A stretch of 64,000 bases of DNA from Schizosaccharomyces osmophilus (taxonomy: Eukaryota > Ascomycota > Schizosaccharomycetes > Schizosaccharomycetales > Schizosaccharomycetaceae). Where the stretch lies: assembly GCF_027921745.1 (NCBI RefSeq), contig NC_079240.1, forward strand, positions 923,001 through 987,000. Direction: 5' to 3'. The notes under the pieces were generated by a model. It ran no database searches. It saw only the letters and a list, made by a program, of their open reading frames with translations, and had not been told where the DNA came from. Positions 30,760 to 40,615 of this stretch are shown here, piece after piece. The position numbers and the translations under genes were made by a program. The first letter of the stretch is position 1. Each line of letters starts with the position of its first letter.

Positions 30760-31389
30760 ATTTTTTTTACTCTTGGTTGCTAACAGCTCTCATAGTTCAT
30801 ATAATATAAAAAAAAAATAGTTCATTGGTATTTTTGGATTCTAATCTCTTGGGAGTCGATTAATGCATTTCTCACGAAATATATCTGATTTTAGTAACTT
30901 CGTACCATTGTGATATTTTGTTAGTTTGAATCTAGCTTATCCGTTAAAAAATAAATTTTGTTTTTGTTATAAAAAACTAAAACACCTAAAGTATGAGACG
31001 AAATTTGCTTACATTTTTGTTGTGTTTTCTTTGTTTACCCTCAAGAATATTTTATTACTAAAGGAACCTCTATACTATAATATAACAAAGAATGTTATGA
31101 TTTCTTTGAACCACAAACCTGAATATTGAACTTGTCTTCTTAGGTGAAAAAGAAGGTAAGGAAAATAAATAATATTACGAAGAAAGCTATTACCTTGAAT
31201 ATTTATTGGTAAAATTTGCCCTTCTTGGTATACTCAAGATTTCTGCGATATTCGCCAAAAAATCTTACATTGTTTGTCCACCTGGTCAAATAGCTTAACG
31301 GTTTAGGTGAATAATCCGGTACAAAGTCTACGGTTCAACATTTTTCCCGTCTTTGGATACGGGTCAATGCTTTCGACGTATTGAAAAAA
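30760..31389. other. bub1 upstream region
   Basis: AT-rich. The frame at 30926-31129 has no ATG start and no recognisable motif. A sequence with a good Pol III box A (TAGCTTAACGG, 31291-31301) and a weak box B (GGTTCAACA, 31332-31340) could be a decayed tRNA or an isolated TFIIIC site. Confidence 0.4.
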
Positions 31390-34380
31390 ATGCCCGAATG
31401 GCACTCTTCGGAGGATAAAATTTTGAATGAAGCAGTTTCTGGGAATGACACAAAGATTGCCCAACAAGCAATTAGATCATCAGGCAACCGTTTGGAAGAA
31501 ACACAAACTTTCGCTGTGTTTCAAGAAGAGCTCGAAGTTATCGATGAACTAGACGATCCTGTGGATGTTTGGCATCGCTGCGTGGAATGGCTAGATTCGA
31601 CGCAATATTTAAAAGAAAACATATTACCGAAAGTTTTGGATGATGCTCTTGCTTACTTGGAGAAATGTAAGTTTGCTCAAAACGATGTTCGACATTTACG
31701 TATTTGGCTTGTCAAAATACATCGATTATGCGCTTCTCCCGAGACGTTCCCTAATGCTGCTCATGAGTTTTATCATTTAGCAAGCAAGCGTATTGGGATA
31801 GAGTTATCTTTGTTTTACGAGGAATATACTTCATTATTAATTCGCATGCAGCGATGGAAAGAAGCTTCAGAAGTATTACAGACTGGCATATCGCGAGAGG
31901 CTCGTCCTTTAACTCGACTTCTCCGACATGCCTCAGAGTTTTCAAATGTGTATAATGCTTACTTAAAAAAGCTTTCAGATGAAAATATACCGTTGGAATC
32001 AGTTGCTTATGAAACTCCATTTCCTCCACCCAGGACCATACTCGGAACCAAAGCTAGTACGGTTGCAACTTCTACTTCTGAGCAGCCATCTGCGCGAGAG
32101 CAAAATGTTCCTCAAGCCACTAAGCCTTTTCAAATCTACTCTGACGCTCCTGCTCCTCACCCTGAACATTCTGTCGCCGCGGCATCGGCGGCTCCATCTT
32201 CCAATGTTGTTGGTGAACAGGAACCTGATCTTCCTATGTTTTATGATGCTACTTCTGGAAAACGGATTGAGTATGCTTCTTTTCGCTTTCCTGTTTTATA
32301 TGCGAATGGACAAGAAAAATCAATGGAAGAGTACAGAGCTGAACGATATTTTGATTCAGTTTCCTCATCATTGCAAGCTCCTGATTCTCAGTCTTTTGCT
32401 GTTCCTGTGGGTCCTTCTCTATCCACTCTTCATCAACAAGCTCCACAAACGACCCCTAAAAAGGAAGTGTTTGATGTTTTAACACCCGTCGCGCTTTCAC
32501 CAAAACCCGCTTTTAAACCTCCTTCTCCCACCATTCATACAAAAGCTGCTTTGGCAGATATAATGGATCTTTTTAACCAACCACTCCGGTCTGAAACTCA
32601 ACAGACGCCTCCAAAATCCCCTATTCCAAATCAATACTCTGATTTTGGTACCCCAGCTAACGTAACAAAAACTATATCATTTAACGAGCTTTCTTCTGTA
32701 AAAGAAGATGCGGATAGGAATGCGAAGCCTTCATCGCTAACTGGTCATTTCGCTGAGAGTTCTTACGAGACTAAAGAACACAAAAGTCAGTTACCCCATT
32801 CGCATTTGCCAGATTTCCAATCGTTTCCAGGATTACCTGGTGATACCTTTGTTAATGAATCGTCAATTCCAGCGATTTCTAACGACGCAAAGCGGAGGCG
32901 AACATTTTCAGGATCTCCTCCTTCAGTCCCTTATAAAAGCCATTACGAATCTATCCCTCACTTTGAGGAACGACCCGTGGAACCAACAAACGGATTTACG
33001 GTTAACCCAGTTTCTCTGCCCTTCAATGAAAACAACGACCTTCACACAGTGAATCCCTTCCTACAAACTGAAGCTCTCGCAAGATTTAACGAGCACGATT
33101 TACTTAGCATAAATGAACCCATGAAGCACCCTGTTCTGCCTTCTTTACCTACTACCATTCATCCCCTCGACCAATCTCTGCGCGACTGTTTATTTCAAGC
33201 ACTACGTCCCTATTTAAAATTTGATGAAAACTATCATGAGATCGATAGTAATTTTACTAGTCTAGAAGCTATCGAATCTTTTGTTCATAAACCAAAAGCT
33301 ACGACTAGTGGACGTGGTAGAAGACGAAGCAATAGCACTCGTCTTAGTTTATTAAGCAGCCCCAGTTTTCCTTTGCTTTATCCTCCGAATGTAAAAATTG
33401 GAATCATAAGTAAACTTGGACAAGGGGCTTTTGCTCCGGTTTATCTTGCTAAAGAACTTCCCTTAGAAAGCGAGATTTCTGAAAAAAAAGAGAACGGGAC
33501 CATCGATTCAAAATTATACGCATTAAAGATAGAGAGTCCATCTTCTCCTATTGAGTATTATTTGACACAGGAAGCTCGAAGGCGGATGAGCGGTGACAGA
33601 GATATTGATTCCATACTTCCCGTTTACTATTTAAGTATGTATCAGAATTCAAGCCATTTGTTAATGGAATATCGACCACAAGGATCGGTTTTGGACCTGG
33701 TGAACTCATTACGAAACTCTTCCAGTTCTGTTCCAGGAATTGATGAGATGTTAGTATTTTTTTTCTCGATAGAATTCTTGAGAATCATTGAAGGGTTGCA
33801 TTCACAGCAAATAATTCATGGGGATTTGAAGGCTGACAATGCATTGCTGCGCTTGGAAACTGTGAATGATTTGGAATGGGATCCTAGCTATTCTCCTGAA
33901 GGGTATTGCGGTTGGTCTTCAAAAGGAATTTTTCTTATAGATTTTGGTAGAGGCCTCGATATGTCATTGTTTAAACCAAAAACAAAATTTATGGCAAATT
34001 GGGAAACCGACTTGCAAGATTGTATAGAAATGCGTGAGGGCGAGCCATGGACGTATCAAGTTGATTATCACGGACTAGCCGCTATCATTCACACAATGCT
34101 TTTTGGACAATATATAGAGACAAGACTTGACTATTCTACTGGTCAGAGAAGGCAAGTATTGACTCAGCGGATGAAACGGTATTGGAACCAAGAAATTTGG
34201 AATCAGCTATTTGACGTTTTACTGAACCCTACGTTGCAAACGACAGAAGGTAATCTTCCCATTCCGGATCAATTAAAGGGTATACGGTTAGAAATGGAGA
34301 AATGGCTTGTTTATCATTCCACAAGTGGAATCGGACTGAAAGGCATGCTAAAAAAAATTGAACAAAAGCTTGCTAGCTGA
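31390..34380 (+). CDS. bub1: spindle checkpoint protein kinase Bub1
   Basis: A single-exon 996-residue protein starting at ATG 31390 (MPEWHSSEDKILNEAVSGND); an in-frame TTG nine bases earlier is not a start. The Mad3/Bub1 TPR domain covers about residues 40-170 (VWHRCVEWLDSTQYLKENI, RLCASPETFPNAAHEFYHLA) and includes a KEN sequence. A GLEBS-like Bub3-binding motif (KSMEEYRAERYF) is near residue 310. The kinase domain starts near 668 (ISKLGQGAFAPVYLAKE), with HGDLKADN near 808 and the DFG equivalent DFGRG near 851. Bub1 sits at kinetochores, phosphorylates H2A to recruit shugoshin, and signals unattached chromosomes. The long middle is Ser/Pro-rich and disordered. Confidence 0.96.
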   Translation: MPEWHSSEDKILNEAVSGNDTKIAQQAIRSSGNRLEETQTFAVFQEELEVIDELDDPVDVWHRCVEWLDSTQYLKENILPKVLDDALAYLEKCKFAQNDVRHLRIWLVKIHRLCASPETFPNAAHEFYHLASKRIGIELSLFYEEYTSLLIRMQRWKEASEVLQTGISREARPLTRLLRHASEFSNVYNAYLKKLSDENIPLESVAYETPFPPPRTILGTKASTVATSTSEQPSAREQNVPQATKPFQIYSDAPAPHPEHSVAAASAAPSSNVVGEQEPDLPMFYDATSGKRIEYASFRFPVLYANGQEKSMEEYRAERYFDSVSSSLQAPDSQSFAVPVGPSLSTLHQQAPQTTPKKEVFDVLTPVALSPKPAFKPPSPTIHTKAALADIMDLFNQPLRSETQQTPPKSPIPNQYSDFGTPANVTKTISFNELSSVKEDADRNAKPSSLTGHFAESSYETKEHKSQLPHSHLPDFQSFPGLPGDTFVNESSIPAISNDAKRRRTFSGSPPSVPYKSHYESIPHFEERPVEPTNGFTVNPVSLPFNENNDLHTVNPFLQTEALARFNEHDLLSINEPMKHPVLPSLPTTIHPLDQSLRDCLFQALRPYLKFDENYHEIDSNFTSLEAIESFVHKPKATTSGRGRRRSNSTRLSLLSSPSFPLLYPPNVKIGIISKLGQGAFAPVYLAKELPLESEISEKKENGTIDSKLYALKIESPSSPIEYYLTQEARRRMSGDRDIDSILPVYYLSMYQNSSHLLMEYRPQGSVLDLVNSLRNSSSSVPGIDEMLVFFFSIEFLRIIEGLHSQQIIHGDLKADNALLRLETVNDLEWDPSYSPEGYCGWSSKGIFLIDFGRGLDMSLFKPKTKFMANWETDLQDCIEMREGEPWTYQVDYHGLAAIIHTMLFGQYIETRLDYSTGQRRQVLTQRMKRYWNQEIWNQLFDVLLNPTLQTTEGNLPIPDQLKGIRLEMEKWLVYHSTSGIGLKGMLKKIEQKLAS

Positions 34381-34637
34381 AAAAAAAGGGTTCGAATATC
34401 CTTGTATTTGTAGTAGTTGTGTATAGGAATAATTATTATTTTATTTTTCTTTTACAGCCCAAAAACTCGTTTTATCAAACATTCATGCAACTGTATGTAC
34501 AAGTGGGAGTGGTGTATTTGCGCTTACAATATATGGCATAGCTACAACATACTTACAAAAGGGTTTTTATAACACTAACCAACGAGAAAGACAGAATTTT
34601 TTTTAATAAAATATGCTCGGTATTTTTATTAACTTGT

Positions 34638-35197
34638 TTAAACGACAGTACCGGCGTTAGAAGCAATACGAGGCCAGAGGTCGGCACACTCCTTAGCGAC
34701 GGGACCAGTGATGGCAGAGCCCTTCATTTCACCCTTGGGGTTGACGATGACACCAGCATTATCTTCGAAGTAAAGGAAGACACCGTCCTTACGGCGCCAG
34801 GCCTTACGTTGACGAACAACAATGGCAGGCATGATCTTCTTACGCAAGTCAGGCTTACCCTTCTTGACGGTAGCAAGGATCATATCTAAAAAAAGTTAGT
34901 TGTCAATGCCCACATTGATAAACGACAAGAGTCATTCCGAGGACTGAATTTTCGCTCGTGGAGAATTTTTCCAGGAACGAACCCTGCCCAAAGAGTGATT
35001 TCCCTCGTGTCATGAATATACATACCACCACAGCTTGCAGCAGGGAGACGATTAAGACGAGCACCAGTACCGAAAACGGAAACAATGTAAAGGTTCTTGG
35101 CACCAGAGTTGTCTGCACAGTTCAAGATGGCTTGAACGGGAAGACCCAAGGTCATTCTATACTTAGTACCGGAAGCTGCACCGCGTCCACGAGACAT
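34638..35197 (-). CDS. rpl2302: 60S ribosomal protein uL14 (L23)
   Basis: Two exons, 35026-35197 and 34638-34885, encode the family-standard 139 residues: [40 protein letters not shown] and [11 protein letters not shown], then [37 protein letters not shown] and [20 protein letters not shown]. The junction is gtatgt/ttttttag in phase 1; the intron is 140 nt. uL14 binds 25S rRNA at the subunit interface near eL24 and eIF6. S. pombe has two L23 genes; the position beside bub1 and pwp1 matches rpl2302. Codon use is strongly biased (GTC, CGT, AAG), as in highly expressed genes. A HomolD box is upstream. Confidence 0.96.
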
Positions 35198-35682
35198 TTT
35201 GTGTAATGTTAACTGCTGGTGTTTGGTGTTGGGAAGAGCAAAAAAATACGAGTGTTTGCAGTTTGACACCGTTTCCAAAAAGAGTGTGACTGCTTTTTTG
35301 GGTGACCAAGCGAGAGTGAAAAACTTTTACAAACCCAACCGAATTGGGTTTCTATTGTCTTTTTCTGTCTAGTTTTCTTTGTTTTTCTTTTCGTAAATGT
35401 CAAAAAATCTGAAAAGTGTGTTTCCTGCTCTCTTACACGCTGTTCTTGGGGAACGTATTCTTTTGTAGTCATATACCACCATTTCACTCTGTCGTTTTAA
35501 CAACTTAGTTTTGTACTCTTTTGTCGCAATAAAGCGTCGTATAATGTTTTGGTAGCCATGTAATTGTTTCGCGTAGAAATGTTTTCACTCGTTATACGTT
35601 TTCGAAGGCACATACCATTCAAGCAAAGGCAACACACCTGGTTGGCTATCTATATCATTAGCACGATATGTGTACCAAATCG
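35198..35682. other. rpl23 promoter and tRNA-Lys 5' flank
   Basis: Contains the HomolD box at 35285-35292 and a TATATC element at about 35651 before the tRNA. No genes seen. Confidence 0.5.
35285..35292 (-). promoter_or_regulatory. HomolD box of the ribosomal protein gene
   Basis: TGTGACTG on the plus strand is CAGTCACA on the rpl23 strand, a perfect HomolD box, the TATA-like core promoter element of fission-yeast ribosomal protein genes. It lies 88 bp upstream of the ATG. No clear HomolE box accompanies it. Confidence 0.85.
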
Positions 35683-35765
35683 TCCCGGGTAGCTCAATCG
35701 GTTTAGAGCGTCTGACTCTTAATAAGGTTATCAGAAGGTTGCGAGTTCGAGTCTCGCCTTGGGAG
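35683..35765 (+). tRNA. tRNA-Lys (anticodon CTT) with an 8-nt intron
   Basis: The acceptor stem TCCCGGG pairs with CTTGGGA and the discriminator is G. The anticodon arm TCTGA-CTCTTA is interrupted after position 37 by ATAAGGTT (35722-35729), then continues A-TCAGA; removing the intron leaves 75 nt. Box B GAGTTCGAGTCTC is intact. TATATC lies at about -32 and a T5 run at 35770-35774. Confidence 0.95.
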
Positions 35766-36312
35766 TTCTTTTTCTTTCATACTCCTTTCTCCTCCTAACA
35801 GGAGGAGAACGGCATACATCGAAAACTACGTTCCTTTCCTGGTTTTTTCTTCCTACAAAGCATTCACTACTACTACTTACTCGTTCATAATATATAAAAA
35901 AGTATATGAAAAAAATGCAATAGAGTATTATAATTTAATCAACCATATACGCTCGTAGCTTAAAACAGGTACAACTATATATGCGATACTAATTACTTCA
36001 AACACAATGAAGAAACCTTCAGTAAGGTATGATGATTATGACAAACCAAAGAATTCAAAAAATGCAAATAGGTTGAAATAGAATTTCAAACGATGAGATA
36101 AAACAAATGACTGATCAATACCAATAAATTCGATGCACCATGCAAAGGATCAAAAAACATAGTAGATATGAAATGAAATGCGACAATAAGTAAAGAGAAG
36201 ATTTGCACAGAACAGCAAAGTTGTCTTTTAATCAAGCTATCCTTCTTTTCTCCTTCAAAAAAAAAGGATAAAGATACGACGATTAAAGACACACCACTCG
36301 AACAGGCTTCAT
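35766..36312. other. spacer tRNA-Lys/pwp1
   Basis: This is AT-rich 3' flank in which no gene is supported. Confidence 0.5.
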
Positions 36313-37071
36313 TTAAGCCATAACCATAAGAGCAGCGACTGCAATGCAACCGACGACAGCAACCTTGGTCATACCTTCGGTAGCAGCACCGGAGCTGCTG
36401 CTCGAGCCGTGGCTACTACTAGAGCCATCCTTAGAGTTGGAAGCACTACTGGATTGACCAGACTTAGTAGAGAATCCACTGCTGCTGCTACCGCTGGCAG
36501 TCTTGGCGCCATCGGAGGTAAGGGAGCCAGAAGATGAAACAGAAGAGGAAGGAGCAGAAGAGCTAGAGCCACTGCTGCTGCTGCTGCTGGGAGCAGAGGA
36601 AGAAGAGCCAGAAGAGCTAGCAGAGGAAGAAGAAGCAGGGGTGGAGCTAGCAGAAGAGGAGGTGCTAGAAACGATACCACCGCTGATGCCACCAGAACTG
36701 AGACTCGTGCCACTGCCTTCGATGGTGAAGGTGTGAGATTGGGCCAAAGAACCAGTGTTCATTTCATCGGCACTATCGAGGTAGATTTGCCATCCAGAGT
36801 GAGGGAGATCACTGGATAGTTGAATGTTGGTGGTCAAATGGCCTTCAGATGTATCGACAGTACCGAGATCGTATCTTCTGTTGGGGTAGTTATTCATGTT
36901 CATCAAGATCACCTTGGTCTTATGAGGGTCAGTGCTAACAGCATCCCAAGAGACGGTATTGGTTTGACCAGGCTTCCAAACGGTATCCTTGTTAGGAGAG
37001 TTTAATTGAATAGCCTGAGCGACGAACGCGCTAGCAAGGCAAAGTAAAAATCCGGCACTTTTGAAAAGCAT
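36313..37071 (-). CDS. pwp1: GPI-anchored cell-wall protein Pwp1
   Basis: A single-exon 252-residue secreted protein. It has a signal peptide (MLFKSAGFLLCLASAFVAQA), a Kre9/Knh1-type Ser-Thr-rich anchored-membrane domain (IQLNSPNKDTVWKPGQTNTV, with LPHSGWQIYLDSADE and a closing SHTFTIEG, to about residue 120), then a long Ser/Ala/Gly-rich stalk (residues about 125-228) and a C-terminal hydrophobic GPI signal (VAVVGCIAVAALMVMA). The stalk would be O-mannosylated. The reading frames opposite the stalk look open only because Ser codons repeat. A TATATATAT stretch at 37184-37194 lies about 110 bp upstream. Confidence 0.92.
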   Translation of the reverse strand: MLFKSAGFLLCLASAFVAQAIQLNSPNKDTVWKPGQTNTVSWDAVSTDPHKTKVILMNMNNYPNRRYDLGTVDTSEGHLTTNIQLSSDLPHSGWQIYLDSADEMNTGSLAQSHTFTIEGSGTSLSSGGISGGIVSSTSSSASSTPASSSSASSSGSSSSAPSSSSSSGSSSSAPSSSVSSSGSLTSDGAKTASGSSSSGFSTKSGQSSSASNSKDGSSSSHGSSSSSGAATEGMTKVAVVGCIAVAALMVMA

Positions 37072-38045
37072 TGTGCTAAAGAGAGTCGAAGAAACAAAAG
37101 AATGAAAAACTTGGTAAAAGGAAGCACACCGAGTACACTAAATCTAAAGTTCAGAATGTTTTGTAACGGGGCGTCTACCCGTCAATATATATATCTATTT
37201 TTGATGACAAAGGAAACGTCACGTTTGTTCTGGTGAGGCACAGGAAGTAACAGGTGCCTTGAGCGTGCGACTTAAACCGTTCCCCCCCCTCCAATCACCC
37301 AGCCTTTTAAGGTTCCAGAGAAATGTAAATAGCAACAGGAATGTAAATAAACAACAATAGGAAATTCGAATATTTTCCTGTATAAAAAAGCAAATGGTTC
37401 AATGATTTTTTTTTGTACTGATTTTGTAGTGTTATCCATTCTGCCGTAACGCTTGCTGACTCTCTTATTGTTTACAGTTGCGAATTCTATGGCAACTACC
37501 ATGTTAGATCACATGGCTGGACAATTGAATGATACAAAATTCATGTACTCCTAACATCAGCAAGGAAACCATATTTGCAGTATTCATATCGTTAGTGGTA
37601 TGGATTCAATTTCGGGGTTCGGTGGGAAATTAGCTTAAAGCCGGAAAGGTGTAGGATCCTTTCTGTTTCATCAGCGAGTCCAAGTTTTAGTCTTGGTCAT
37701 GGTTTCATAGTTTCACAGTTCAGTAGCATTTTGGTTTTCATGTTTCGTTTTTCGTAATCTAGTTATAAAATAAAAAGTTGTTGGTCATAAAAAAGAATTC
37801 ATTCACTTTGGTTTGATGACTTGCGAAATTCACCTTGTTGTTTACCATATAATCATACTGTTTCTATGGAGGCGAATGAAAGAGAAATAGAGACAGATTG
37901 AGTGAGTGCAAGTTCCTCAAAAGTACTCTGCACATTGGGTAAAAAAAAACAAAAAGAAAAATAGAAATAGAAAAAGAGGAATCGTTAAAAGTATCTTCAT
38001 TCCAACATTTGGAGACATCGGTTTTGCAGGCATTCACAAACATGC
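37072..38045. other. pwp1 promoter region, about 1 kb
   Basis: No gene is supported; a C8 run at 37284-37291 and AT-rich DNA are the only notable things. The minus-strand frame at 37272-37502 does not have family features. Confidence 0.45.
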
Positions 38046-39473
38046 TTACGTATACACCAAACCATCAAAATAAGCAGATTGTTGCTCTTTTTCTTCTACT
38101 TCGTTTCTCTGTTCCAAGGTAGCAAAGAGCGCTGGATCCCCCAAAGCCATGCGTTTCGAGGTATACATTTGAGCAAGAATCCCTGCAGCAACTGATATAC
38201 AGTTTTCGGTCCATTGATTAGCCCATTCATTTGGAAGTATGGCCGTCGGACCAAACAGCTCGATATACCGATTATCCACAGCCCATTGATGCCATTCTAA
38301 AGGAATTGGCTGAGATGTAGTAAAAAACTCCAGGTCATGGCTGACATCCTTCAAGCATAACAAAAAGCAAAGCTGCTCCGTCTCTGATATTTCTTTCGAT
38401 TTTACTGTAAATGCTTGAATGGACAACAACAAATGTGTAACTCGAATAGAAGATCCTTCCTTTTTCTCGCTGTTTTCCTCTTCGGACTTTGCAGAATTCG
38501 ATTCTTCAACATACTTTTTTGCATGTCGGATTGGTTGCACCAAATTTTCCTTGGCCAGCTTTTTCGCTTCCAATAATCCATTGCATAAGGCAAAGTTTTC
38601 ATACAAATCACCAGTCCTGCTTCGCACCTTGGCCTCTTTGTCCAACAAAACCGTCAAATCACCACCCTCCACTTGAGACATAACCTAGAAACCCGTTAGT
38701 ATCATCTTCCATCTAATAAAAGCTTTTTGCTTACATTATCAAAACTATCGTAAACAATTCGATCCACGTGAGAAAAGCCAGCTAAGTCGTGAAACACCAT
38801 AACCTGCAAGACTTCATGATCCTGAATAGGAGGAGCAACCACATTCATTACATTCTGAAAGGTGTTACTCAATGTCGGTAAGGCCTTGCTTCGAATACCA
38901 TTTCCAATATCTCCTAAACCAGACTTGTTAGTACAATTTTAAATTACCCTTTTCTGGAGGTCTCGTACCAAGCTTATTTAAGTCCATCATTTTTCGGACC
39001 TGGCTGTCCCAATGAGCTGTTTCTTCATGATTCTTAATAGAACGAACATGCTGTTCTGCAGAACGAACGGCTGCTGAAGCACTTGACCATAAACCGCCAA
39101 ACCAGTTATTCTTGTTCTCCTCTTTGGGCGTCTCGTTACCCTCTCGTCCATACTGGGTATCAAACCGTTTGGAAGTGCGGTCATCAGAAGGCTCGTTTTG
39201 CGACTTCTCCTTCGATTCAGCTGGGGCTTTGGAAGTTTCCTGCGTAGCACCTTCAGAAAGTTGTCTGTAAGCTGCTTCGCGCTTTTCATTCTCTAATTCA
39301 TCCAAGAAATCTAAAATCTCCTTTTCATTTTCAGGAGCGTTCACTTGTTCATTCTTTTCAGTGGGTTCTTTCTCTTCGGGTTTTGAGTCTGTCTCTGTAT
39401 TTTCCACTCCCAGATGATCCAAGGAAGCCATTAAAGATTCCACATCATCTGGTACTTCATTTTCTTTCGACAT
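38046..39473 (-). CDS. MTC1-family protein (maintenance of telomere capping 1)
   Basis: Three exons (38948-39473, 38735-38913, 38046-38684) give 447 residues from ATG 39473 (MSKENEVPDDVESLMASLDHL). The N-terminal half is acidic and disordered; NNWFGGLWSSASAAVRSAEQ near residues 122-145 is the family's conserved block, and the C-terminal half is globular (DHEVLQVMVFHDLAGFSHVD, FALCNGLLEAKKLAKENL, LLLSIQAFTVKSKEISETEQ, WANQWTENCISVAAGILAQM). These features resemble budding-yeast Mtc1, a COPI-associated cytosolic protein despite its telomere name. Introns are small, with tactaac and atactaac branch points. The position corresponds to S. pombe SPCC1322.09, as I recall. Confidence 0.75.
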
Positions 39474-40615
39474 TTTCACGTTTGTTTATTTAGTTGTCGT
39501 TCGTTTCGATCACGGTACCCAACGGACGGACCGTTATAATAATAATCGGCGGACGAGATTGGAGGCAGGCTCTATTCCACTTTCTTTTACATTCAAACTA
39601 CGCCTTTCAAAATGGAATCAAAATACATATATACAAAAGGAACCTTATTTCTTCCAATGATCTGAGCGACTAGTCATGGGTGAATACGTTTCCCGACTGC
39701 CTTGAATACTTTTCACTTTTTTTTTAAAAAAAGAATAAAAAGTAATTCTTTTTTCTATGAATAATTTGAATCGCATTCATCCTATATTCATCACATTTTG
39801 CAGTTCATTCATATCGAATAGTAAAGTAACGATCTAGTTCAATATCCTCTTTTGTAATATACATGGAGACTGCCTCTTGTACGTATATCCTCTCCATAGC
39901 CTTTACTAGACGTGGATTTCATTTTTCATTTTCCTTGTCAAATTGTATACGAATAACAATCGACATTTCTTTTCTCGTATTCCAATAGATAGTTTGTTAT
40001 ATTCGGACATTACGTGAACCAAAACAAAATACTTCAAGTGGAAATACAATCCGTTGGAATTTAACATAATAAACAAAGCATAAAAGAGACTATTTTTATC
40101 AGCAAAATAGAAACGTATCTCCTAGGTTATAGCAAAACCTATTTCAAGTTTTGTTGCATTAAATTTTCAACATCATTAATACTAAATAACGTTTCTATCA
40201 AGACAAAAAAAAGCCCCAAAGAATCATATCCGTCTGTCTCAACCATTGTCAATTGAGAATGCATAAGGATGTTACTCCGCGAATGACTGTTGTGAATAGA
40301 TAATATCTAGTTGAGACATTAGCAAAGGATTTTTTTGGTCATCAGCGTCATTAGCGATTTAAAAAGTATTTAACGTCGTCATAACTTAGCATTTGGGTGT
40401 CCTAAAAGAAGAAAAGAAATTATATTAACAAACAGATAGGATCCTACAATCATCAAGCATTCATATTTTTTGACTTTTAATTCAGTCAGGCCGATATAAA
40501 TAAATTTTTAGTCGTAAGCAACACGAAGCAGTAAATAGAGCGAGTGGAAATCATTATTTAAAAGCGTAAATTTTATACGTCGAATGATTAAAGGGCATCC
40601 ATAAACACATAAAAC
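39474..40615. other. 1.1-kb spacer upstream of the MTC1-like gene
   Basis: Very AT-rich sequence with poly-T and poly-A tracts. No frame, tRNA or repeat was recognised. Confidence 0.5.

Noticed and set aside
36369-36736. Long open frames on both strands inside pwp1
   Set aside because: They come from repeated Ser/Ala codons of the stalk and yield low-complexity Leu/Glu sequence.
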